Positions 18,501-31,700 of a stretch of DNA of 64,000 nucleotides are shown here, in pieces; the first letter of the stretch is position 1, and every line of letters begins with the position of its first letter. Source of the DNA: Nymphaea colorata (Eukaryota > Streptophyta > Magnoliopsida > Nymphaeales > Nymphaeaceae); the NCBI RefSeq assembly GCF_008831285.2, contig NC_045146.1, positions 13,593,289-13,657,288 of the forward strand. The letters are read 5' to 3'. The notes beneath the pieces were generated by a model, which searched no databases, was not told where the DNA came from, and was given only the letters and a program-made list of their open reading frames with translations. The translations under genes were made by a program, and so were the position numbers.

Positions 18501-18974
18501 TCATACCCAAGTTCAAAAGGAGATGACGATGATAGTCCATGTGCATCCAAGTAAGAATAAAACCAAATGTAAGTTGGTATACAATATATAAGGATATAAC
18601 TGAAGATTACTCCAAGGTCGGATCTACCAGGATCGTCATCACTCTAATGAAGAATTATCTCCTAGTCATAAGGAAAGAGAACAGCAGCTGTGTATCTGAA
18701 TCATTAATGGGACACCTTTGAAGTGCTTAATAGCATAAGGGAGTAAAAAGAATTACATTGAGAGCTGTGGACGTAGACTTCACCTCCTGCGAAACCACAG
18801 CAGGTACGTTGTACATCGGTACAGATTCAATTTTCTGTAAAAAGATTAAAGGAGGTGAAAAAGGCAACCGGTACAAATGAAACTTGTGAGTTGTGAAATC
18901 ACAAATTACTAATGAGCACAATGTACACATTTTAAATTAACTATTACAAAATTTTCTCATCTTTATGTCCACGT
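15569..18974. other. CKX 3' flank and intergenic region
   Basis: The first kilobase after the CKX stop is T-rich and may include the 3' untranslated region. No gene is visible beyond it. Two stretches, near 16926-16975 and 17720-17784, end in strings related to the right terminus of the hAT-type element at 50031-50665 (TCTGGTTCCGCCACTG and TCTGGCTCTGCCATT). They are probably decayed relatives whose left ends I could not find. The open frame at 15683-16063 is low in complexity and not convincing. Confidence 0.5.
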
Positions 18975-20609
18975 TTAGTATGTGAAATCCACATCAAGAA
19001 TAAACTGGCTCTTGTCGACAACATATCCTAGGGACTTCAACTGCTTGTCCATTCCATACAACAGCAATTCTACCTCCTTCATGAACGCGTGGGACTTGTC
19101 TCCTGCGACAAACTCAATAACTTCACCATCCACTTCAATTAAACTACATCCTGGAGTCTTTTTTACCTTCTTTTGTTCCATTCCCTTCCTTACTCTAGCC
19201 ACATCCTCCCATCTTTGGGCAGCAGCATACATGTTAGAAAGAAGGACGTGAACACCACCATGATCGATCCCCAACTCGCCGAGCTTCCTGGCCATCTGTT
19301 CTGCTAGCTCAACATCACCATGCATCTTAGCAGCACCAAGCAGTGCTCCCAGCACATAAGCGTCGGGCTTTACTGGCATGGTCTGGACGAGCGCCCTTGC
19401 ATCTTCTAGCATCCCTGCCCGGCCGTAGAGATTGACCATACATCCATAATGCTCAATTCCAGGAGTAATGTTGAAAACACGAGTCATGTTCTCAAAGCAT
19501 CGTCTACCATATTCCACCAAACCAACCTGCCCACATGCACTTAAGACACCTATAAAGCTCACCTCGTTTGGTCTCACTCCATTTCTCTGCATCTCAAAAA
19601 ACAGTTGAATTGCACGCTCGCCATGCCCATGCATTGCACAACCAGAAATCATCGACGTCCATGCACACACATCTTTCTCAGGCATCTGAACAAAGACTTG
19701 ATGGGCGATGTCTATATATCCACATTTGGCATAAACGTCAATCAAGGCCGTACCAACTGCGCAATCTAACTCCATTCCCTGCCTACCCACGTAACAATGG
19801 ATCCATTTCCCTTGTTCCAGCGCCCCCACTTGTGCGCAAGCACACAATACACTCAGAATTGCCGCATAGTTCGGCCTCAGCCCAGCGAGCTGCATCTCGC
19901 GGAACATCTCTAGTGCTTCGTTTGCTAAACCAAGTTGCGTATAACTAGCGATCATGGCGCTCCATGAAACAGCATTCTTCTCTGGCATTTCATCAAACAA
20001 GACTCGCGCGGTTTCAATTCGTCCAGCTTTCGCGTAGCCATTAACAACAGCAGTCCAAGAAACAACATCTTTCTCGGGACTTTCATCAAACACTTGCCTC
20101 GCATCGTCCACAAGTCCAAGAACCACGTACGCGTGAATCAAGCCGTTCCGCACGAAATCATAAGATGCCCACCCGAGCTTAACAATCTGACCATGGACGC
20201 ACCTCCCTTCAACCAAACCGCGAATGCCTCCAACCGATCTAAGGAGGAAAGAGAAAGTGTAGTTGTTGGGGCGATCACCGCCGTCCACCATCTGCTTGTA
20301 TAGAGACAGCCCCAAGACGGGTCGATCTTTCTCCACGCAGCCTCGCATCATGGTGTTCCACATGAAGATGTTCGGATGATGGATCAGACGGAAGAGGGAC
20401 AGGGCGTAGGCGAGGTCGCCGTTGGGGGAGATGGCAGAGAAGGCAATGAGCTTGCTGAGAGAAAACTTGTCGGAGGAGCGCCCGCTTGTAATGATGTGGG
20501 CATGGATCTGATACACATGGCGCATGGAGAGGAGGCATTCTTCAAGGAGGGAGAGCGTCTTCTTGCTGGCCTTGAGTCTCAGTCTTCCGTTCAGAGCATT
20601 GAGGAGCAT
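18975..20609 (-). CDS. PLS-class pentatricopeptide repeat protein, E/E+ type
   Basis: An intronless gene of 544 residues starting at an ATG at 20609-20607. PPR proteins of this class bind organelle RNA and mostly direct C-to-U editing in chloroplasts or mitochondria. The protein has a run of PPR units of varying length, with typical pieces such as NIFMWNTMMRG, DVVSWTAVVNGYAKAG, NAVSWSAMIASYTQLG and DVCAWTSMISGCAMHG. It ends with the E region (HYGCMVNLYGRAG onward) and an E+ segment (PGCSLIEVDG ... VVDKSQFILDVDFTY). The DYW deaminase domain is absent, so it would need a DYW partner if it acts in editing. No strong transit peptide is apparent at the N terminus, though organelle targeting is the family rule. 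The RNA target cannot be inferred by eye. Confidence 0.93.
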   Translation of the reverse strand: MLLNALNGRLRLKASKKTLSLLEECLLSMRHVYQIHAHIITSGRSSDKFSLSKLIAFSAISPNGDLAYALSLFRLIHHPNIFMWNTMMRGCVEKDRPVLGLSLYKQMVDGGDRPNNYTFSFLLRSVGGIRGLVEGRCVHGQIVKLGWASYDFVRNGLIHAYVVLGLVDDARQVFDESPEKDVVSWTAVVNGYAKAGRIETARVLFDEMPEKNAVSWSAMIASYTQLGLANEALEMFREMQLAGLRPNYAAILSVLCACAQVGALEQGKWIHCYVGRQGMELDCAVGTALIDVYAKCGYIDIAHQVFVQMPEKDVCAWTSMISGCAMHGHGERAIQLFFEMQRNGVRPNEVSFIGVLSACGQVGLVEYGRRCFENMTRVFNITPGIEHYGCMVNLYGRAGMLEDARALVQTMPVKPDAYVLGALLGAAKMHGDVELAEQMARKLGELGIDHGGVHVLLSNMYAAAQRWEDVARVRKGMEQKKVKKTPGCSLIEVDGEVIEFVAGDKSHAFMKEVELLLYGMDKQLKSLGYVVDKSQFILDVDFTY

Positions 20610-20764
20610 AGAAGTGTGACGTCCCTCCGAATCGACGGCGCGGACACTCCGCGATTACAAGCCACCAAAACAGTTCGGTCATGGCGGGAGCCATTGCGGA
20701 TTCAAATCCAAAACAACTTAAATTTACGAAAAACGTAAATTGTGAAACGCGTTCAAGATTTTAC

Positions 20765-20774
20765 CTATATATAA
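20765..20774 (-). promoter_or_regulatory. Candidate TATA box for the PPR gene
   Basis: The minus strand reads CTTATATATAGG about 155 bp upstream of the PPR start codon. Position and sequence fit a TATA element, but AT-rich strings are common here. Confidence 0.3.
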
Positions 20775-21059
20775 GAAACAATGGTCAGACCATGTCAAAC
20801 TATCAATTATGAGTTCACTTACGTGAACATCTTGAGAGGCTGTATTCATAAGAAGAACCAATTTACATGATAAAATTTTGATCTGGGATTAAGTCCAGTT
20901 TATATATCTAACTAAAACCAAACAAAAAGCATTCACTTTTACCAACTACGTGTTCAATTTTTACCTAAAATGTACCTTAATTATACCTAAAATTAAAAAT
21001 ATATAAAAACATCTTACGTTTTAAAATAAGTCAGAAAACAAGTAAAAGTCCGCAGAGGG

Positions 21060-22300
21060 CGTTAGATGGGGCTAAGATGGAAAGCAAGGTGGAAGAAAGT
21101 TTGGAGAAGCCTATTGTTTCTGTTTCCCTCTTCCCAGAGACCCCTACTATGACCCTGAAAGGGATGACCTAACAAAGGAAGGCGCAGTGGGTGCTGACCA
21201 CTGAGGGTCGAAGAGGAGGCGATGCTTGAAGGTGTTGGAGGCATGATCAGTGGAAGAGATCGATGGCCAGGCGAGGGCCAGAAGACGCTACGTGAAGTCG
21301 AGGTGAAGGAAGAGATGGTGGGTATTGTCCACGCCCGATCAATGGTAAGCAAATCACTGGAAGGTGGTCTCTTAATCTTTGAAGCTGCAAGATGGCATTA
21401 AGGCGGGAATGGAGGAGCAACCATTGAAAAGCTGAGCCACAAAGTCGAAGCCCAAGAAGGCGTGCATTGCACTCCTTAATAGGAGAAGCATAATGATGTG
21501 GTGGAAGGCCGCGGAAACTGAAATGCCCTTCCAGGTGTGCTCCATGGAGGAGCAAGGGGCATCAGGCGACCGGGATGAAAGCGCGGTCCTCAATGCAATA
21601 CTTGTGGTGCACGAACGGGAGCATTCTGGGCAGCCTCCGCCACCATTTGAGAAGTGCGGCTCTGATAGAGATGGAGAGGAACAGCAAACAAGTCCGGTAG
21701 AGGTTTGGAATGCACAACAACGCCCCATCTAGCAAGAGCTCAAGAAGACTGACAGCAGTCCAAAGGGTTTGACGAAGCATGACAATTTGTATAGCATCTT
21801 CTCCGGAACGAGAAATATGGCGAGGCGGTGGGTGGTGATGGACTTGTGGGCAGCAGCGTCAAATGTGAACAATTCGACCAGCGAGCCTAGGAGAAAACCG
21901 TGCCATGAAAGCATTGTAGACATGAGGCGATCGACGATGGCAGACCAGAAAGCCGGAGTGGGTTTTGAAGGAGAGAGGACGCACCCAAATCATTAAGGGG
22001 GGTGAAGTGACAGAAGAAGAGCATCTCAGCAAGGGCGATGGAGTCTGGCACAACGATGGAGTCATATGCAGGCTTCGAAGACGCGAAGGAACAAAAATCC
22101 TAAATATTTGATGGGTGGAAGCAACGCCGAAGGTAAGGAAATAGTCGGCAACATGGATGGTGCGGAAGAAGGGGAGGGATGAGAGCCTAACGTCCTGGCG
22201 GAAACCTGACAGTGTAGCAGTTCTCAAAAAGGTGGCAAAGGCTTCAGCTGCAATATTGAAGAGAGGAATGAGAGTCCCTCACAGATCCCCTCTTAAAGAA
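21060..22300 (-). mobile_element. Decayed LINE-type reverse transcriptase fragment
   Basis: On the minus strand, 22290-22190 reads RGSVRDSHSS in one frame and LFNIAAEAFATFLRTATLSG in another. Together these match the plant LINE reverse-transcriptase block of the form RQGDPLSPLLFNIAAEA. A little further on, HVADYFLTF fits the place of the catalytic FADD motif, with the second Asp changed to Tyr. Frameshifts and stops break the frame throughout, so this is a dead copy. No poly(A) tail, endonuclease domain or target-site duplication was identified, and the outer limits are estimates. It lies between the PPR gene and the 3' end of THO1. Confidence 0.5.
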
Positions 22301-22764
22301 GGACCAGCGACACTAGCTATGGTTTTAGAAACTTGATGCCAAAAGCGGAGAAAGAGAGGGAACATGGAGAGACTCTGCGCGGTCGCAAATTGCAGTAGAA
22401 ACAAAGAGAAAGCGCACGCCAGAACTCCAAACCGTCGTGGCTCCCCTTCAGAGGAACTATCAGAACAAAACACAAACAGATGTCAATGGTTTGACAGTTC
22501 ACCTCTTGCTTGCACTACAATTTTCATGCATAGCCATGTACATCCTTGCTTGTCTACACTGCCGACCAGGACATCTATGCCTATAAAGACACCGCTTTAA
22601 CCTAGTTTCTAGCTCCCGGATAAAATTAATTGAAAAAAATTGCTGGCCAGGAAACACTTTTGCTTTGGAAACAGGAAAACCTTAACTAGAACAGAGAGGT
22701 CATTTATCAATACATGCACGTTTCTTCAAGGTTCTTCTGTGGGATCGCCATTGCTTTCTTTACA

Positions 22765-25700
22765 CTAGGCAGAGATGGTAGTGGCGCCCTGTGGACTCTC
22801 ATCTGACCCGCCTTGGGCATCAGTATTAGTGAGTTCTGGGGAAGCCTCAACTTCAGCGTCTTCCCCACCTTCAGCCTCTGCCTCCTGAGCCACTTCCAAG
22901 TCAGAGCCTTGCCTCTGACTGTCATCAGGTGTTGGGGCCCCACTTGGTGTTGCGGCAGTGGCAGCATCAGCATCCATGGCCGCTGCAGGGTCTTCAAGCT
23001 CCGCGCCACTTCCACCACCATCAAGTTCGGCAGTAGTGTTGGCATTCTGCTTTCGTCAAAATGTAATTAGTCAGCAGTTCACTATGCCAGGTTGGTTCTC
23101 GAACCATTGAAAGACAAAAGGTAGAACCTAGTTATCAGGCACAAAGAATGACTAGAAAGTGAAGGGGTCAGAAAACTTTGTACAGCAGCTGAAGCTTTTC
23201 CCATTCTTCCCCTTTAGGGTTAAAGAAAACCTGTACAGAAGTTGGATCCTTCTTTGCTTTCCCCCATCAGGGGTACCAACAATCTTTTTTATACAGCTGA
23301 ATCTTTGGACTTCACTTTTGTTCGGCAAGCTCCTGGGTTTCTCCAAAAAATCCAACTACCCCGGTATATGCCCATTGTCACATAAAAAGAAAAACGCCAG
23401 AAAATAAAAAACTTATTATACGTGATTTTTTGTATTTTGTATTTATTTTTATTTTTTGTAATTTTTTGGATTTATTAAATGTTTTAAATTTTTAAAAAAA
23501 TTATCAAGATTTTCCCAAAATATTCTCAATATATACAACTTTGCAGCATTATACATAAAAAATTCCTCACCGTATAATACGCTTAATGGTAATGCAAATT
23601 AAAAATCCAACTACCCCGGTATGCCCCCAGTAGGTGAACCCTTCAAATTTTTTCATCATCCACATTTTAGCATGATTGCTATTATCTATAAAGATTCACA
23701 TATATTTGGATACCTGAATTTTGCAGCAACTAATTATCATTTTTTGAATTCGTTGTGCCATAAAACCAGATCTCTGACCCTAAAAAGACATAAAAGTGTT
23801 ACTAAGATGAGTTTTCTTTTCCTTTTAAATCTGGTCGGAAAGGATCCTGGCTCTTCAGGAAAAGAATACATTCTACATACTTAAAGTAGAGTCTTTGTAG
23901 TATTCTCACAAAAAATTACTGGGAGTGGTGATTATACCGTCCAAGCATATGACTGTAATTACTTCAATATATAATTAACAAATAAGGTGTTCTCAAAATT
24001 TGTAGCAAAATTTTGGAAATCCAATGGTATCATGTTAGGAAAAGGCTCACCTGGTTGTCTTCAGCATGATTCGTAGTACCTTTTGCTTCCTCCTCTCTTT
24101 TGGCTCGTTTAGACCTCTCACCAGACTTGGTATGAAATTTGGAACGCATCTCGGGAGGCAGCAATTCTGGTGGAACTACACCCTCGATGCCATGATCTGT
24201 GAACTGCAATAGCCCTGAGTTTATTTTTCTGCATAAAGGGAAGTAATAGCACATAGCACTTGTCTTCCATCGGGAAGAAAGTATACCCTCGAAAATCCTT
24301 CTAGATCTTGACGTGCAGAAAACCTGAGACCTTTCCAGCAGTAGACCTGAAAAAAGCATAAAATGTAAATTTTAAGGCAGAAATTCTGAAAATGATGTTA
24401 ACCAAAAGGATCTACAAATGTTGTGCAGAACCATTGTTATAAGCATGAGACTAGGAGGCTGAACAAGGAGGGACAATTTAGTTCAGCTTCTTTCTATATT
24501 CTCAGGTTTAGGAATAGAGATCAAGTAAAAGATAAAGCAATCATCAGTTGAAATGTCAATGCGTAAATGCAAGTTCTGATGTAGTAATAGTAAACCAATG
24601 TTATCTCAAGTTAAAACCACCTTCTACTTTCCTCAATGTTTCTTGTGGATCATCTTTTGCACTAAATCAAACTCAAGACTTTCCGTGTTCTGTTACTTCT
24701 GTATCATTCTGGTACTCTGAGATTTACAAACTAGGTGTGATTTTCAGAAGTTTGAATCTTCAGAATAAGTGAAAGTTATTTTTTTATGATTGCGGCTGTT
24801 GAAATGGTTGCAAACTTGCACGAATAGTCCTTCCCAAGGTGCACCTTAAGCATAAGCATACATGCAAATCTTAACTAAAAAATGACAGGTCAACCATAAG
24901 TACTAATAAGTCTGCTATGATGAGCATGCTAATGCAGCTTTTACTCACCCGATTGTTCTTATGGTGATATTCAGCTTCTATTCCAGCAGAAACGTCCATC
25001 TGCAATTTACCATGCACATCTAATAAAAAACACACACGAGTATCCATGAAATAAAGCAATTAATTTTACAAAATAGGAAAAAGTGATCCAGTAAAAGGTG
25101 AGAATTTGAAAAGTATCGTGGTGATAGGTCATAAATTTCAAAGTTGTGAAAAGAGTTGAAACATCTCCCTACATCTTCGGCCAGGGGTTTCCAGTACTCT
25201 GTCACAGAGGGCATCTGAACACGCTGAGCATCAGTTAAAACATTCTGCAGTTTCATAAAACAACCAGGAAAAATGTTTATTGCAAGCACCAAATGCAAAA
25301 GTAAATATAAGAAACAAGAATAACTAGTATAAAACATTCAGTAAAGATCAATATGATAACATCCTTGGCATTTTTTTTGCATTATATTTTGCTAGTTTTT
25401 TTTTTATCAGAAGGATCAGAACTTTATGATTGAAAAAGAAAATTAGTCTGATCAAACATATAAAAAACTTCCATTGAAAAAGACAACTAGCACGTGGATT
25501 CATAAAACATTCAAAGTTAGAAAGCAAGTTATCTTGTTCATGACAATTTCTTTAATGGGCTTATTTTTAAGGTTAAGAAGCTTATGCAGTTCATGCCTGA
25601 TGGCTTTGCTTGACAGATGCTTTAGTCTTATTGGAAAGTAAAGATACTTAATTCTCTCACTTTGACAGGATAATGCATCAATATGAAGAGTTCTTTCACC

Positions 25701-28700
25701 TGCCTGGGGGTCAGAATTAAGAGTATATGTTGAAGGTTAAGAAGTTAATACTCATTGTCAATCTGCCATAATGTGGTAGATTCTGCCTAAACCAAGTATG
25801 CAAATCGTAATGGCTTGAGCCGCCACTGAAGTGTAAACCTCTTTATAATGACCTGATTTTTTTTTTTAAAAAAAAAGCAAGCTTTTTTCAGAAAGGCTGT
25901 ACCAATAATGTTATTATCAGGCTGTTTTCGACCTTGAAAACGAATTCCTCAAGTCCTTTAAAAGATAAAGGTACATTCTTGTAGAAGCAAGCCCAATAAC
26001 GTTAAGGTAATTTTATAACTTAAACATTAAAAATAGATTAAATTTTAGAGCAGATGACTTTGTAAGCACTAATAACATTATCTTGTAAGAAAGTCATAAC
26101 AACAGTTGACCTCATTGGGAAGAATGAAAAGAAATAGAAAAACTCCCAATAATAATAAATGCAATATTAAATGCAGAACCAGGTTTCTGAACTTCAATCA
26201 AGCACTTGACCACCAGCCCCAAAAAGGTAAAGCAGGTGGTCTTATGACGAGGGAGCCAGTTCTAGAAACTGCAGCAAATGAAGCCTGTTATTTTAATGAA
26301 AAATGTGGGACTAGGAGGACATGGACTAATTCTTTTCACAATAAACCATGTACAGTACACCAGGTTGTTGGTGGTGGTATACACATGCAAACACCCGATT
26401 TCAAGCAAAATATTACAGTTAATGAGGTCAGATTAACAAGTCCTAACACCTCTAACAAGGATGGTTTGGAAAGTTCAATTTAAGTGAATAAATAATATGG
26501 TTTATTTAAGAAAACAAAAACTCAAAAGCATGTGAACTGGATAATGACGAAATTTACAGGGTTCTGATCTGCCCATTTCCACAACTGGGAAAGCTCCTTG
26601 TTTCCAAGTCTCCATCGGGGTTTACTGCAAAACAACATTGACATTGTGCATCAGAAGCAACATCTGAATGCACAACTTGTGCAATGTTTGCAAGATCAAT
26701 TCATACACTTACCAAAGTTCGCACAAGGTGGACAATCATGAATTGCATATACAGTTCCTTACAATCAAGATCACTTTTCATTACAGACGAATATATGAAG
26801 ACTATGGTTCCCTTTCCAAAATACTTTTACTCACAAAAACAAATGCTCAGGTTAATCAAAATATTGAAAATAAAAACTTAAGAATAAGAACAGTTTGGTA
26901 CTTTTGTTTATATGTTGTATACTCTTCTCTATCTAGTTCGGATTATGTCATACTTTGGTTTCAATGGTCCATTTCCTTTCTTATGGTTAGGTCAAACAGA
27001 TGACCTGACAAAGCAAGATTAGTTGTTTATTTACCTATAGTAATGAGACTTTGGTAAAATCGTCATCTTCAAATTATTTTCACTCTTTCATTTTGTAGCA
27101 CCACCCACAGAACCTACTTCAGCTACATAGTTGTACTAACTACTTTAGAGGCACATGTGGACGAGTAGAGAGTTGAAGATTTTAAAACCAAAAGGTGTTC
27201 GTAGGACCCTTTACTTTTTTGTAAAGGGCACCTTCTTCAATAAAATTTTGAAAGAGATCAGCTCATTGTGCACCATTGCACTTGTGAAAAATGCATCAAG
27301 TGGTTGCTGAGGACAAGTAAGGTATACGTAGCACTAAGAATCTATCAACATCTCTCATTCTGAAAGCTCAATCAAGAACTAATATTTCCAAAGTGACCTA
27401 GAACTGTGAGAATGCTTTCAAGTCCTCTCATAGCAGGATTTGATGAAGATGACCCAAAACAAATGCACAATTGCAATTGCATGAAGTGTGGAAACTGGAA
27501 AGCCTGTTGCGTTTCCTGTCTTACAATAGCACTATCACAATGAAAAGTGCAGCGAGGTAAAGAATACCAGATCCTTCCTGCCTGTCCTTGATTTCCTTAG
27601 TGTAACTTAGTGTGTCCAAAAATGAGAATAGGCATCCTCCGAGTCCTAGGTTTCTTACATATGCAACTTGGAATTAGGCAAATAAGCAGACAATGGAAAC
27701 AGAGATGCAGCCTGGGTGATATGGAACTCTGAACTTGCTTCAACATAAAGGTCTGAGTTCAATCCGCAGATAGGTAGACAGAGCATCATCCATTTAAGCA
27801 CAAAAGAAAAGAGCACCCACCGCTTTTTTGTTGCCTCATGGCCTGTAGTTCTCTCTGCAGCTTGCCTCTCATATGGTGGGCACCCATCACGCTTCCACCA
27901 AACCTTGAAAAGTTTTGTGACCACATGAATCCAGAAACCAAAGAATAACAAACGAAACAAACATGTGCTTTAATCCGGAGCCAAGAAGGAAACAACTGAA
28001 AAAAGACCAGAACTAACCCAGTTTTTTTCTCGCTCAAGTATATGTTCAATGCTATGCAGGAACTCATTCCCTTTTGGTGGGGTTTTTTCCAAAAGCTTCT
28101 TTACACGTTCTTCATATGATATGATCTCCTCCTTCTGAAAAATATATGCATGTAAAATTAAATGGCGATGATAAATCAAAACTCGAATGCAGAATGTTGA
28201 CATTGTCCATAATCTGACACTCGTAAGGTAGCACATGCATAAACATTTTCATGATCATATCAATAACTCAAGGAAATAAGTCACAAGGTCTAAGGCACTT
28301 AAAATCAGAAAAGAACTTCAATACTATGCAAAAACGAGCCGCATATGTTGTCACTTCAAATAATGAACTAACCATGTTTTCTGATGGCCCTTCTTTCTCA
28401 CTTTTCCCAGGTGCCTAGAAATCACAAAACAACAGATTTACATGATGCTGCATTATGAAGATAAAATTAAGTAACAGGTGGAACAGAATACAAAAGGTAA
28501 ATAAAGCCAAGTAAGATTATCTTGACATGGAACCCCTTTAAATTTTAAAACAGCTACCAAGTGCAGAAAGGCTAAGCAAGATATTCAATGACCTGCTTTT
28601 TAAATTTAAGTCCAGAATTGATAATTTTCCTCCTAAATTTAAGTTTTCACATTACTCTTTTCTGTATGAAATTTCTGAAAAACAACAGTCACCACCAGGT

Positions 28701-31700
28701 ATGAAGGTAAACAATAGCTGAAAGGTGCCTTAATTAATTGGAATACAACCATACCTTAAAGTAATCAAACAAAATAAGACACTGAACAAGGACATGACGG
28801 CGAAAACTTGGATCTTTCAACTGTAAAAAAAATGGAAAGAAACAAAACATATGATGTGAAGACAATATCCAAAAGATTTGTTGCCATTAAAGCACATATC
28901 AATAAATATAAGTGAGCTACCTCCAATCCCATTAATTTGCTGCTGGTCAGATATTTTATGCTTAAAGATACTGCCTCTTCTTCATCAAGATTGTTTGCAT
29001 TTCCTTCATCCTCATTTAATGGTTGAGCATCAAATGTATCCAAGACTACCTGAAGCATCAGAAAATGTGAATACAAAAAAGAAAAGAAAAACAACCATTG
29101 CTTGTATAAGATGAGACAGACGACATGGACATAAAGAAAACACAAATAGAACAAGGAACGCAGAACAGATAAAAAGGAATGAGGCCATCAACCAACAAAA
29201 ATTTGTCATAACATCAGACAGTAAGAGATATACCCCTAAGCTTGACGCAAAGCTCTGCCACTTGGAAGGGGCTAGAGTGGAGGAAGCACGGCTATAGAAA
29301 TGCTCCTGAAAATCCACCAAAATAGAGAAGAATGATTCAACATATCATTCTCGAAAGATGCCACCTTAATAGCAATTAGCAACAGCTATCAGGATATGGA
29401 GATTGACTGGAACGATGAATATTAATGTCATGGAAGTACCAAGAAGTTGAGAACCTACATCTAACAGTAGAAAAATTAACTACTCAACTTGATCCATTAG
29501 CAACCCATTTGTACATTGCTTAGTCAATGCAAGTGGCATGAATGGGTAAATATGTAAACTTACATGATGGCTCATGGTTTCCATTAATTCCTGTGAACTA
29601 GGCATTTTTGACGTGAACTTCCTAAAGTTATTGGCTACATGGCAGGCATGATTTTAACATATAACAAAGATGGGCATGTCCTTGTAATTGGTTAATACAT
29701 TTTATTTTTACTAATTGTTAAAGGGATAAAACATTCTGCCAAACATTTGATAATTAAGAATACAGATCTTCAGCTGATCGACACATATTTTTAAGTGAAA
29801 TAGCAAATGATGATCTGGAAATCAGCAGCCAGAGAAGGTCTAAAATGTTTCATCTAATCTTTACAAGAAACAACATATTCTCCCAAACCTGTAGACTCCA
29901 AAAGGTTTTGTAAAAGTTGAAGTCAACTTGTACACCTGAGAAACAAAAAAAGAAAAGGATGTAAATCCTTGAAACAGTTAGAACCTGAACGCAGCACAAC
30001 ATTAGCAATAGTGAAATGGCAAATACCAGCTGGAGGATCTTTTTCATACTTTGTTTCATTTGACGTATTGAAGACTCCCTTTATGTTAACAGCTGAATGT
30101 ACAAAAAGCAAAGAAAGAAATAAGCAAGCAAATCATCTTTCACTAGTGCAAGAAATTAGGGAAATTGGATGCAGAATTTACCTGAGCGCTCTGATAAAGG
30201 GAAAAAATGAGCCAGAAACATGAGGATGCGACCACAAAAAACGACATCATTTGCCTGAATGTGCACTACAGGAAGTAAGTATGCAGATCAATATGGTAAA
30301 AAAGGTGACTGGAAGGACTTAATTTCAGGCCTGCCTTAGAGACATTAAGGCATAACATTCTTAAATGAACGAGACTAAGACTACCACATTGCTCATCTCC
30401 AGATCATTAAGTTTGACTAGTCACTGGTGGACCACAAAACTATTGAAAACATGTTAAGTTTTTATTATGGGTAGAAAATCACAAATGGTCCCCATCAAAG
30501 ATGAAGACAAAGTTTGATTTTAGAAGAAGATAAGTTCATTAAGCTAGGAAGGAGTTGGTTATATGATCTATACAAAGCATGCTTCCTGCAGCAACATATT
30601 GCGGAGGAACTCACCATGCTAAATAGGTGCATGTGTGAATGCAAGTCCATGTATGACACCATAATTTGAAATACATGGGCACAGGTGAAGGAGAAAGGGT
30701 ATACACATGTGCATGTATAGGCGTATGTAGTGTCTGCTTGTACCAGTATACAAATCAGTTAGAAATTAAAATTTACGGAGCACACTTGTTATATAAACTA
30801 TAAAGACATTCATATACTAATATATTGCATACATATATATATCTTTTCATGTGAAGAAACCAGCATGCCCTAGACAGATCCAGAGACCTTTTATATGATG
30901 TTCCCTGCTTCTTTACTAAATCTAGCCTCATAGATATGATCCTAGAACATAATAACACATTTAAATTGATAGCTTTCATATACTATACAGTTTTTAAGTA
31001 TCAAACAAATCAACAGCTCATATAGCACCAAAAAGTTGACAATAAGCCTAAAAGACACTTGAGATCTTTCTCCAAACCAAAGATTTTCTACATAATAGAC
31101 TCCAACAACTTGCGAATTCTCAAAAATGGACCAGTAGTTCCCAATGAGATCAGTACACACACACTACTGATAAACACTAAAACAAACAAAATCTGAACAT
31201 ATAACCTGAAAATTACATAAAGATGATTTCGCACCTTTGAAAGTCGACGAAGAAGTTGATTGCATGTCCTCAACATCACAAGCTTCCCCCGACCAAAAAG
31301 TTCTTGCTGCATGTTGAAAAGAACCGTTTTGAAGCAAACATACAAGTAATTGGAAAATTATGTCTAATGAGGGCTGTGACCTATCCAGTCCAAACAATAT
31401 TCTCTTAGGTACCTTCCCAAGAACATCTTGCTTTCTTTCAATGTAACCAAAAATTTCCTTGCAATCCCTCATGGTAGACATCTCAGTCAGATCCTCCAAA
31501 AGCTGGAATATCATACCACCCTCTACATGACCCTTTTCACAAAGATGTAACACAATATCTGCAGAATCCAAGAAGACAGATGTATACTACTTTCTTTTGT
31601 ATTCAAATATCTGGTGAATTAAGTGAAGAGCAGTGAGCTACAATGGAGAAAAGATGACAAACCAAGAAGTCTTGGTACTAGACCAGGGATGCTTTCTCCA

